Below, in pieces: positions 52,758-61,444 of a stretch of 64,000 nt of DNA. The DNA lies in contig OY759224.1 of the NCBI GenBank assembly GCA_963662175.1, positions 20,469,489 to 20,533,488 of the forward strand. The letters run 5' to 3'. Origin of the DNA: Aradus depressus. Taxonomy: Eukaryota > Arthropoda > Insecta > Hemiptera > Aradidae. The number at the start of each line of letters is the position of its first letter. Within the stretch, counting starts at the first letter, position 1. The notes under the pieces are model-generated. The model had not been told where the DNA came from, did not search any database, and was given only the letters and a program-made list of their open reading frames with translations. A program made the translations under genes and the position numbers.

Positions 52758-53281
52758 CTAGCATAATACCCGGCGTTGCCCGGGGAACTTTGACTTTTCT
52801 CCCAATATCTCCTATAAGGCTATTCAGTTCCTCGACAGTACATTCATGATGTTATAATTTTCAATTATTCATACGGAATAAGGCTTATAGTCCTTCAACT
52901 GTAGTAACGCTAGCTTTGGAGCTAAAACTAATTTATTCAAAAAGATTTCTCATTAATCGTTGCAATGGTTTTCGAGTTACAAAGATTGCGTGAGTGGATG
53001 CTGGAATGGACCAGGGGTTGATTAAAAAATAGACCTTAACCTTCCGGTAAATAAAACTTATCTATTCAAAAAGATTCCTCATTAATCATTGCAGTGGTTT
53101 TTGAGTTACAAAGATTGCGTGGGTAGATGCTGGGATGGACCAGATATTGAGGTACTAATAAGCCTATAACCTTCCACAGACGATGACGAACAAATTTAAA
53201 AAAAATTTTAATCAAATCCATCAAGCCGTTCGTGAGTTATAGCGGTACAACGCACAGACATTTTCAGCTTTATATATATGA
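52758..53281 (-). mobile_element. short non-autonomous Helitron Hel3
   Basis: The end near 52758 has CTAGCATAATACCCGGCGTTG (reverse of the CTAG terminus with the GC hairpin), and the minus-strand start is TCATATATATAAAGCTGAAA at 53281. The first 150 bp at the 3' end are nearly the same as in Hel1 and Hel2. The interior has two copies of an about 115-bp unit (TTCAAAAAGATT.CTCATTAAT and GTTACAAAGATTGCGTG) instead of the 66/143-bp arrays. Confidence 0.8.
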
Positions 53282-53339
53282 TGTATTAGCAACATTTGTT
53301 CATAATAATAGTTGCTTGAGCACATTAATACAATATTAA

Positions 53340-53985
53340 ACAAGGAGGTTCTCGAATGTGTGGATCAACGGTAATAATATCACAAAACTAGGCATTTTAT
53401 TTAGTACAGAATTATTTATTAATTTAATTGAATTCAATCTATTGTAAGATGTAGAAATAGAGGGGGGTATTTTATAAATAAGGATATATCATCATATATG
53501 ATATTCACTCAAGAAGGGTGGTCTGGAGAGAGAAAGAGAGAAGTGTCGCGGTTGCAGATAGAGAGTGAAGCAGGAAGGTTGTTGGATTTTTGTGGTTGGA
53601 GAGAGAGAGTGAAGTGGACGGGTGTTTTTTTTTTATGGGAGAGTGCAAGTGAACGGAAGATGGAGAGTTAACTGGAGTAGTGAAGATTCTTTGTGGAGTT
53701 GGAAGTCTGGAGTTCTGGAAATGGGCAGATTGATGGAAGAATCTATGAGCCTATGATGTACTGAGAAGAGCAGCGGAGGATTGGAGGATAGATAGAAAAA
53801 TGTGAGTGGATAAAAAAAATAAATGTTATATTATCATTGTCTACCGATCTATGTTAAGGTGTAAAACAAAGGTAAAAATATTAAATCTTGTTCCATGAAA
53901 ACATTTTTTATTAAAAGAATCACCACCCATTTAATTATTCAAAATTACAATAGTAAATTTTAAGAGAACAACAATCATTACAATG
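53340..53985 (+). mobile_element. possible LTR of a retrotransposon
   Basis: A 650-bp segment with TATAAATA at about 53473, purine-rich GAGAGAGAAAGAGAG stretches downstream, and an end ATCATTACA followed by TGGCGCAACAACGTGG. That sequence resembles the tRNA-Lys-type primer site TGGCGCCCAACGTGGGGC. No second LTR or gag/pol frame is in the window. Confidence 0.35.
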
Positions 53986-54170
53986 GCGCAACAACGTGGA
54001 GCTATTTTAAAAAAAGAATATAATTATATTTTACCATATGTAACAATCATTACAATGACGCAACAACGTGGAGCTAATTTTAAAAATAGAATATAATTAT
54101 ATGTTACCATATGTAACAATCATTACAATGGTCACCAACGTGGGGCAATTTAAAAAAATAAATAAATTTA
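53962..54170 (+). repeat. 73-77 bp repeat, three copies, primer-site-like
   Basis: AACAATCATTACAATGGCGC at 53968, about 54045 and about 54116, each followed by an AACGTGG word and ATAATTATA. The third copy reads GGTCACCAACGTGGGGC. Confidence 0.75.
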
Positions 54171-54235
54171 AAGAGAGTTTAAGAATTATTACACTATATA
54201 TATTTTTTAAATTAATGTGCAAATATACATATTAT

Positions 54236-54470
54236 GTCACATAGCCTATTTTTTAATTTTGGTTTTAAAGCTACTTCATGTAAAATTTCATTACAATCCG
54301 ATTATCCGTTAATGTGTAAACATTTTTATGTTTAGCCCCCCCCCCCCCCCCCCTCCCTCACCCCCTCCCCTCCCAAACCCCCTGTTGAGAAATTGGTGAC
54401 ATCACACACCCTATTTTCAATTTGACTTTTCAGAATACTACATTTAAGTTGATACGCTTTGATTGGCACC
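54236..54470 (-). repeat. detached Helitron 143-bp-type units
   Basis: CACATAGCCTATTTTTTAAT, TTCATGTAAAATTTCATTAC, a poly-C block and GACATCACACACCCTATTTT follow the unit order of the arrays in Hel1/Hel2, about one and a half units, diverged. Confidence 0.65.
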
Positions 54471-54637
54471 AAAGCGAAGGTGATATCATTCTTCATTCGC
54501 GAGGTTTCGTGCAGGAAAAATTGACCACGCACGTACACACACATACTTCATATGTGATAGTAAGATGTTGTGGGATGAGATTTCTAATAGAAATGAAAGA
54601 CGTTGTCTTCCCACTGTTTTATTTTATACCAGAACCG

Positions 54638-54665
54638 GTTTTCGACGCAACAGCGTCATCATCAG
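54638..54665 (-). ncRNA. hammerhead ribozyme candidate
   Basis: Minus strand CTGATGA, T, GACGC/GCGTC stem with TGTT loop, GAAAAC: the same core as 36798-36825, intact. Confidence 0.55.
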
Positions 54666-54755
54666 TGGTTCATCCCACTCACACAGCACAGCGGTTTTAC
54701 CTTCCTATTCGCCAGTTATCTTCCAACCGCTGTGCTGTGTGGGTGGGATGAACCA

Positions 54756-54783
54756 CTGATGATGACGCTGTTGCGTCAAAAAC
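54756..54783 (+). ncRNA. hammerhead motif, core G lost
   Basis: CTGATGA, T, GACGC/GCGTC stem, then AAAAAC where the partner arm has GAAAAC. Loss of this G should inactivate the ribozyme. Confidence 0.5.
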
Positions 54784-54839
54784 CGGTTCTGGTATAAAAT
54801 AAAACAGTGGGAAGACAACGTCTTTTATTTCTATCACAC

Positions 54840-55660
54840 ATACTTCTTTCCAAAAATAGTGTAAAAATACAGTAGTGACCTTGAAACCAAAATATGTTGA
54901 AAATTTTGATTTCTATTTTCGGACCTATTACAATAACTTTCCTATATGCTGGATAATTAATATATTTTTTAAGTAAGCTCGTAGTGTTAACGCTAAAACT
55001 AATTGATTTAAAGTTCCAAGTGTCCATTATTAGACTTGTAGAGTTAAAGTTAAAACGAATCATTGCAAAGCGCAAACTATTCATTTTAAAGCTGGCAATG
55101 TTAAAGTTATTATTAAAAATTTTAAATTGCTAAATACCAGTTGTATAGTTATCGGGACAAAGTTGAAAATATCTTTTTTAAAGGTTAGTTATATCTATGG
55201 TGACAGGGAATAAGTTGTTAAGTCATAAAATGGCCAAAATGAGTTCAGTGTACTGTGATCATCTCCCAAGCCATCTGCGCACTGTGAAGAAGTTGGGAGC
55301 TCTGAACTCTAATACTTTCGGAATTATAAAGATGTTGGTTTCTTGGTATCTCGTAAAATTGTGTATGTTCTCGGTTAAATCAAGTTAATCTACTTCTTTG
55401 AGGAATCATTCACGAGATAACTGCATTTAGGCATTTATACACTACGGCAGACTATTCCAAGTGAAGAGGGCGTTTTCGGTTAAATCAACTTATGACAAGA
55501 GAGGCATCATTCACGAGTATTTCAAAAAGTATGGTTAATAATTAGGTAAGTGATGGGGAATGATTAGGTAACTAAGGGAAAATCCAAGAAAGGATTAACA
55601 ATATTCATTTTCATTCACTCCTATAGATTTAGAAGGTATATGATTAATAATGGTGCAAAC
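54840..55660. other. unassigned AT-rich stretch
   Basis: About 800 bp. A 63-codon frame at 55197-55388 has no recognisable domain. AAAGTTAAAACGAATCATTG-like words at 54990-55120 hint at weak internal repetition. Confidence 0.35.
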
Positions 55661-55860
55661 ATAATTTATTTATTCCAAAAACTGGATTTACACGATTAAA
55701 AAGTTACGAATTTATACCCTGTGACCACAGATAGATATATATATATATTTTTTTTTTGTATTTGGAATCTGAAGGTCGGGAAACATGAAATTCTGTTGAA
55801 AACTTAACATCGAATTTTTAACGATTCCATAACTTCCCCTATACTTGGATGGCTGTGGAA
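55660..55860 (+). repeat. R-A dispersed repeat, end fragment
   Basis: TTTTTTGTATTTGGAATCTG, AGGTCGGGAAACATGAAAT, AACTTAACATCGAATTTTTA and ATAACTTCCCCTATACTTGG. Confidence 0.6.
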
Positions 55861-56300
55861 GTATTTGACAATTCTCAATATTTGAGTTGTATCGATTTCT
55901 CTAAATAGGAGGTTGAGAAGTGGTTGTTTTGCCTGTTTTCCTGAGTGACAGTTGCCGGTTAGTTGAGGTTGTCTTGTAGTCCTCTCTCTAGTCACGCCGC
56001 TGTCAGCGTCTTGTGACAGGTTTTGGGGGCGGCTACAGCTCTTCCCCCCCCCCCCCCCCCCCCTTTCTCCACCCCCCACTTTTAATCCCGAACATCACGC
56101 AACTCTCACAGGGACATTTACAATTATAATTCTAAATTGTGGTAATTAAGGTGAATCCGGGGACACGCGACATAGTGACGGATGCAAAATACTCATGCCA
56201 TTCTACCTTTTTACCACTTATATTATTTTTTTGATCATCCTATTTCTTTTTACATTCCCCAATTCGTCAACTTCAATTATCTAATCGAACCAGAAAGGAT
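55861..56300. other. unassigned, with poly-C tract at 56045
   Basis: 55880-56090 is less AT-rich, ends in a C17 run and holds a 91-codon minus frame that starts with a glycine run encoded by the C tract. No domain was recognised. Confidence 0.35.
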
Positions 56301-56310
56301 CTTATCAATA

Positions 56311-56643
56311 GGTTAGGTTTTATGACTCATGCCCGGGCTTTAACTACGAGGTCATATCGCTCTTTCATCACTCTGGTGGACATGAGCCCGACTCTACTGT
56401 GGGAGTTCTAAATTTTGCCAACCCTAAATTTTTATTCACCTAGGGTAGGGGTCTTTAACGAGTAAGTACCTGACATCGTACAGGCTCGGGACCATCGTTT
56501 AACGTCCCATCCGAAGGACGGCGTGCTTAAGTTTATTTTACCTCCCAGATAAAATAAACTAAGGGCCTCGGTCGGGTTACGAACCCACGTTCTTGAGCTC
56601 AGAAAGCACGCATACCGGCGCCACGCATGAGCTACCGGCGCCC
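56311..56643 (-). mobile_element. SINE-A with 10-bp target duplication
   Basis: CTTATCAATA occurs at 56301-56310 and 56644-56653. The head contains a small duplication: CATACCGGCGCCACGCATGA is followed by GCTACCGGCGCCC. Confidence 0.95.
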
Positions 56644-56870
56644 TCTTATCAATATAAATATATATCTTTGACCTTTAAAATTTAAATAAAAATAATCATA
56701 TCTGGTTCGGTATAATAATATTAATTTGAGATATTAATTGTGAATCGTAAGATTTGAGCCTAGTTATAATAAAATGATAATAAAAATTAATACGACTTAA
56801 AAAGATTAATAAATGATAAATAATAATAGGATTAAACAATAATAAGTTATGTTATATATAATATTGGAGA

Positions 56871-57222
56871 GGGCGCCGGTAGTTTATTGTGCATGCTTGC
56901 TTTCTGCTTTCTGAGCTCAAGATCGTGGGTTCAAAACCCGACCGAGGCCCTTAGTTTATTTTATTTGGGAGGTAAAATAAACTTAAGCATGCCGTCCTTC
57001 GGATGGGACGTTAAGCGATGCTCCCGAGCCTGTACAATGTCAGGTATTCGTAAAAGACCCCTGCCCTAGATGAATAAACATTTAGGGTAGGCAAATTTTA
57101 AGACTCCCACAGTAGAGTCGGGCTCATGTCCACCAGAGTGTCGAAATAGCGCTCCGGTAGTAGGCGATATGACTTCGTAGTTGAAGCCCAGGCATGAGTC
57201 ATAAAACCTAACCTAACCTATA
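56871..57222 (+). mobile_element. SINE-A with target duplication
   Basis: TATAATATTGGA precedes the head and TATAATATTAGGA follows the CCTAACCTAACC tail. Part of the A box is deleted (GGTAGTTTATTGTGCATG) and CTTTCTG is duplicated. Confidence 0.9.
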
Positions 57223-57314
57223 ATATTAGGAAAAATAGAATAACATTAGATCACAATAATGATTTAAATTACATTCTGGCTAATTTTTGGCTCGTTTACA
57301 ATATAAAGTTAGAG

Positions 57315-57341
57315 GGCCATGGTGACCGTGCATGGTACTTA
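57315..57341 (+). mobile_element. SINE-B head scrap
   Basis: GGCCATGGTGACCGTGCATG only. Confidence 0.5.
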
Positions 57342-57630
57342 TTTATTTATATTTATTTTAGCACATATAGCCAATATTACAATACGTTGAAAAAATTCAT
57401 ATGGAAATTTATTTTACACTCTTTGGGGCGCTATAACTATGTTTGTATTGGTCCATTCTCAAATCTACACATTAGCAATTGGAAATTTAATACAAAACAT
57501 TTCTGGTAGGAATTAATTTTTCGAAACTTTTAGGACGGTTTTTGTCATCAACCACCCAAACGGATCAAACTGCAAAAATCATATTTTTTTATAAAATATG
57601 CCTTTTAATTGTGTCTACAACTTTTATTTG
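57342..57630. other. AT-rich spacer
   Basis: Contains GGGGCGCTATAACTATGTT at about 57425. Nothing was assigned. Confidence 0.4.
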
Positions 57631-57845
57631 GGGGGCCATGGTGGCCGTGCGGGCTAGAGCGTAGGGCTTTGGTCGCATGGTCTCACCATGGTTTGCGGGT
57701 TCGAATCCCGTTCGGTAGTGAATTTTATTTCGAAAATAGAACTTCCTTCCGGGGCCATGAATGTCGTAAATATATAGGTAACACAGTGACATGGCTAGTA
57801 TGCATTGCACATAAGGCCAAAAAAAAAAATAATAATAAATAAAAA
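57631..57845 (+). mobile_element. SINE-B, reference copy
   Basis: The tRNA-like head GGCCATGGTGGCCGTGCGGG, CTAGAGCG resembles the A-box side of Leu/Ser-type (long variable arm) tRNAs, and GGGTTCGAATCCCG is the B box. The body is short, with ATAGAACTTCCTTCCGGGGC, CATGAATGTCGTAAATA, ACACAGTGACATGGCTAGTA and GCATTGCACATAAGGCC, and the tail is AAT-rich. It is about 215 bp and unrelated to SINE-A outside the promoter boxes. Confidence 0.9.
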
Positions 57846-57879
57846 TTATAAATAAAGTTACGTTTTCATACGTTTTTGG

Positions 57880-58110
57880 CAGTTTTTGGGTACAATCCCT
57901 CCTCAGTAGGTTCCTTCGTTTTGAGGTTCAAGTCACACATATAACCTTTTGTTTCAGTATATTCATTTTATCGAAACTTATCATGTTTATAGACACATAG
58001 GTATTAATTTTTCATTTTTGGAATCAGGGATTGGTAAAACATAAAATTTCGGTGAAAACTCAACATCGAGTTTCGGACAGATTAAATAACTTCCCCTATA
58101 CTTCGAAAAG
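57880..58110 (+). repeat. R-A dispersed repeat, end fragment
   Basis: TTTTTCATTTTTGGAATCAG, AAACTCAACATCGAG, ATAACTTCCCCTATACTTCG. Confidence 0.6.
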
Positions 58111-58740
58111 CTAAAAAAGTAAAGGATATCATTAATTTTTTTTTTTTTCTCCCCAAAGAACAATTCTTCTTGTTAGATCGACAAAGTTGATTCCGCGGTT
58201 CAGCTGAAAAGAACTCAATTTAACTTTTCAAAAAGAGTTCAAATGTTTCGAAGAAAGACAGAAAAGAAAACCGATGGTTAACAACGAAACTTTTTGGCTC
58301 AAAAGCGCCCCTCCTCCTAACCCCTTCCCCCTCATTCTCCTCCTTCTCCTCCCACTCCTTCCCCCTCCCTCTTCTCATCCCCTCAATCCACTGGATTAAC
58401 TTAGTAATTAAACATTTTCAACATAATTAAGTGTTTTTTTTTTTTTTTTTTTTTTACATGGGGAATGTTAAAACTTCTCCGTCTTTAAATTAGTTGTGTA
58501 ATGAGAACAACGGTTGAAATATAACGTTACTACTTTTTATCTTCCGTAAGGAAAAGTATGTCTCATGATGGGATGAAACAATTGTATTCGATATAATCAA
58601 AACATAGAAAAAACACCATTTTGATTTCATAGACTCATAGAACACCAATATTGACTATAGAACCAAAGGAAAGTAACATAACCTGACATAGATAACCATC
58701 TGAACGGTTTCTTTCGAAGGACATTTCTAATATAAAATTT
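58110..58740. other. unassigned, with pyrimidine block
   Basis: 58310-58385 is a CT-rich block (CTCCTCCTAACCCCTTCCCC) and about 58433-58455 a T run. The remainder is AT-rich without recognised content. Confidence 0.4.
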
Positions 58741-58817
58741 AGGGGCCACGAATGTTGTAAATAACTAGATAATACCGTTACATGAGACGTGGCTAATATG
58801 CATCGTACAAAAGGACA
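58741..58817 (+). mobile_element. SINE-B 3' fragment
   Basis: GGGGCCACGAATGTTGTAAA to GCTAATATGCATCGTACAAA. A hAT-type MITE begins at 58820. Confidence 0.7.
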
Positions 58818-58819
58818 AA

Positions 58820-59078
58820 CAGGGGCGTAGCCAGAATTTTGAGTGGGGGGGGGGCGAAGTTAGGGTGCAGGGGTGGGGGAGTATAGACTCCTGCACAGCC
58901 CGCTGTTTCTGTGGTTAGCGCTCCAGACAAGGAAAATTTGAAGATCCTATTGGTAACTTGCAAGCAATCCATTTTTAATAAAAACATTTTTTTTAGTTTA
59001 TTTAATTCTTATCTTAATTTTTTGCTCTGGCCAGTGGGGGGCACGTGCTCCCCCCCCCCCCCCCCTGGCTACGCCCCT
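58820..59078. mobile_element. hAT-type MITE, internally deleted
   Basis: Ends CAGGGGCGTAGCCAG and CTGGCTACGCCCCT. Only the outer parts of the family remain, joined at about 58928 between GCGCTCCAGAC and AAGGAAAATTTG. It is 259 bp long against about 600-640 bp for the long copies. Confidence 0.8.
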
Positions 59079-59329
59079 TTTATATATACATATAAAATTT
59101 CTTCAGAAGCATTCATATTTAAACAAATCCAGAAATTACCCCAAAAAAAACGTCAGAACGATAATTCTGTCCGTGAGGCATGATGTATAAGGACCGACCT
59201 CATACGTTTACATTTAACGTACTGCTTATTCTCAACGTGTAATTGCAACGGACCACAGAACAACATTTTGTGACATCATGGGCTGAGTTGTAAGAATATG
59301 AAGAAATAGGTAAATAAAACAAGCTTATT

Positions 59330-59450
59330 TTTTTAAATGTTGTCTATTCCACTAAAGATATTTATAAAAATACAACTACCGGTTTCGGCCTCACACCATC
59401 GTCAGGTCTAGTTATGAACTAAGTTAGTTTGCAGAGTGCCAACTTAGAAG
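59330..59450 (-). mobile_element. Penelope-like terminal repeat remnant
   Basis: TGTTGTCTATTCCACTAAAG and AATACAACTACCGGTTTCGG match the layout of other hammerhead-bearing ends. No coding sequence was recognised in 59450-59965. Confidence 0.5.
59382..59405 (-). ncRNA. hammerhead ribozyme candidate
   Basis: Minus strand CTGACGA, T, GGT...GCC weak stem with about five loop bases, then GAAACCGG. The core bases are complete but stem II is short and contains a G-T pair. Confidence 0.45.
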
Positions 59451-59968
59451 TTGAGAATATGAAGACATTAAGCCTGAATAACTAACTCAAAAGCCGAATG
59501 CTCTCAACTTCAACGGTACGTATGGAAACGGACATTAATTCTCCCATTAAATGCATTCGATATAAACGAATCGTTGTGGCCATTAGTTGAGTCAAATCCT
59601 GAATCTAATTAATTATCTTGTCCCAGTTACATTGCAAAACCTTCAATTACTAGCCCCAAATACTCAAACAGAGTTTTAAATTTATCCAATCGGTATGCAA
59701 GGATTTGGAAATACTGGCTGGACAGATTCAAATCTTAATTAGATCAATTCAGGCAATCACTCAGAAACTTAAAATACTACATAACACATTTGGTGACATA
59801 TTGTAACAAACTGAATTTGATCAGGACCAGTTTCTTCAAAAAAAAAATTTCGATGGATAAGGAAAAGCTCCAGATCAGGACATAATTTAAAAAGGGCAGA
59901 CCAAACGGGCTCAATCTATCCAGCCTCTCTCTGATTCATTAGACATTCATATTATATTATTATATACA
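59450..59968. other. unassigned stretch
   Basis: About 500 bp of moderate composition. It may be the decayed body of the Penelope element whose end is at 59330-59450, but no frame supports this. Confidence 0.3.
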
Positions 59969-59970
59969 TA

Positions 59971-60337
59971 CAGGGGCATAGCCAGGATTTTGAGCAGGGG
60001 GGGGGGCAAAGTTAGGCTACGAGAGATGGACTCCCGGGGGACAGCCCGCAGTTTCCGCGGTTAGCGTTGCAGACTTTTTGTTATCAACTTAAGAGACTCC
60101 GACCTCTTGAAGCTCCCCCTGAGGTAACCACTGACTGTAATGCTTAAGTTGACTTTACATGAGCAGCAAAAAATTCAAAGCGCAGCAGCAGAAAATGCAC
60201 GCTGTGGTATCTATGCTTTTAGAATTAAATGACACATCCAATAGCGTGGATTTGCTGGTGCTGCGCTTTACATTTTTACTGCGCATATAAAATCAGCTTT
60301 GAGAGTATAAAGTATAACATAAATAAATAAATCTATG
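59971..60337. mobile_element. hAT-type MITE, truncated
   Basis: CAGGGGCATAGCCAGGATTT, a G run, then the family interior through GCACGCTGTGG and AATCAGCTTTGAGAG. The right end is missing; a SINE-A lies at the break. Confidence 0.75.
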
Positions 60338-60622
60338 CCGACCGAGGCCCTCAGTTTATTTTATCTGGGAGGTAAAATAAACTTAAGCACGCCGTCCTTC
60401 GGATGGGGCGTTAAGCGATGGTCTCGAGCCTGTACGGTGTCAGGTACTCGTTAAAGACCCTTACCCTAGATGAATAAACATTTAGGGTAGGCAAAATTTA
60501 GGACTCCCACAGTAGAGTCGGGCTCATGTCCACCAGAGTGACGAGAGAGCGCTCTGGTGGTAGGCGATATGACCTCGTAGTTAAAGCCCGGGCATGAGTC
60601 ATAAAACCTTATCTAACCTATT
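60338..60622 (+). mobile_element. 5'-truncated SINE-A with 9-bp duplication
   Basis: AAATCTATG occurs at 60329-60337 and 60623-60631. The copy starts at CCGACCGAGGCCC, just after the B box, so it lacks the promoter. 5' truncation with a duplication is typical of LINE-type reverse transcription. Confidence 0.9.
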
Positions 60623-60864
60623 AAATCTATGTGAATCAATAATTGTGTATTATTAGTATAATTATTATACTAATTCAATGGATTTCTCCAATATTTTAGA
60701 GAATGTGGCGGGGTTTCCAACTTTCCAATTAACGGCTGTCAGTTAATTTCTTGCTTTTATTTTCACAAATAGTTGTTAATTATTATGACTGATCTCTGGG
60801 CTTTAAGCACGAATTATACGTTAGTTCACAGTAAAAATTAGTTATTTTTATAACTTCCTATACT

Positions 60865-61272
60865 AAGTATAGGGAAAGTTATGTAATCGGTCAAAAATTC
60901 GATGTCGAGTTTTCAACTGAATTTCATGTTTTCCCGAGCATCCCGGTAGAATAAATGTATCAACAAGAAAATATGTGTATCTAGAACCTACTAACGACGA
61001 CACGTACGTTTTTCAGCCAAATCGACCTGAGGAAATGGGAGGATTGGTGGGAAGGCTTAACATAAAAACTCTAATAACTCCCAATAGAATGAATGGTATC
61101 AACATAAAATTTCATATGTGGATTCAAAACTCCATAAGGACGACACTTATAAATTTTTAGCGGAATCAACTATTAAATATTAGCTCAAGCGGTCGACCGG
61201 TTTTGGAGCGAAAAGTTAATTGTTCAATTTGTGCTGAGGAAGTACATAACAGGTGATTCACCAACGGAGGAA
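60865..61272 (-). repeat. R-A dispersed repeat, reference copy
   Basis: Runs from TATACTAAGTATAGGGAAAG and AATTCGATGTCGAGTTTTCA through CGTTTTTCAGCCAAATCGAC and GGTCGACCGGTTTTGGAG to GTGCTGAGGAAGTACATAAC and GTGATTCACC. Blocks with the pattern ATCRACAYRAAATTTCATAT recur inside. No terminal repeats or coding capacity were found, so the class is unknown. At least 15 pieces occur in the window on both strands. Confidence 0.7.
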
Positions 61273-61444
61273 TATTGCTATACTTACTCCATGTATATGG
61301 TGACGTCATAGGTGGTCAGGGATGGATCTAGGTTACAGCTGGGTGGGGATGTATTGCTATACTTTCTCCAATACTGCTCAGGGTATGAAGTCACTTCCAG
61401 GCCCTGTCTACTGACTTATTAAAAATGAAACAAATATGACTAAA
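61272..61444. other. spacer
   Basis: Two similar segments, GAATATTGCTATACTTACTCC and GTATTGCTATACTTTCTCC (61270 and 61350), about 77 bp apart. Otherwise unassigned. Confidence 0.4.

Larger units (their letters stand above)
54549..54838. mobile_element. head-to-head Penelope-like ends
   Basis: Arms about 54608-54698 and 54729-54822 are mirror images (GTTTTATTTTATACCAGAAC and GTGGTTCATCCCACTCAC against their complements) with a spacer of about 30 bp. Each arm has one hammerhead motif, pointing inward from opposite strands. A single copy of this sequence is at 36752-36912. Confidence 0.7.
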
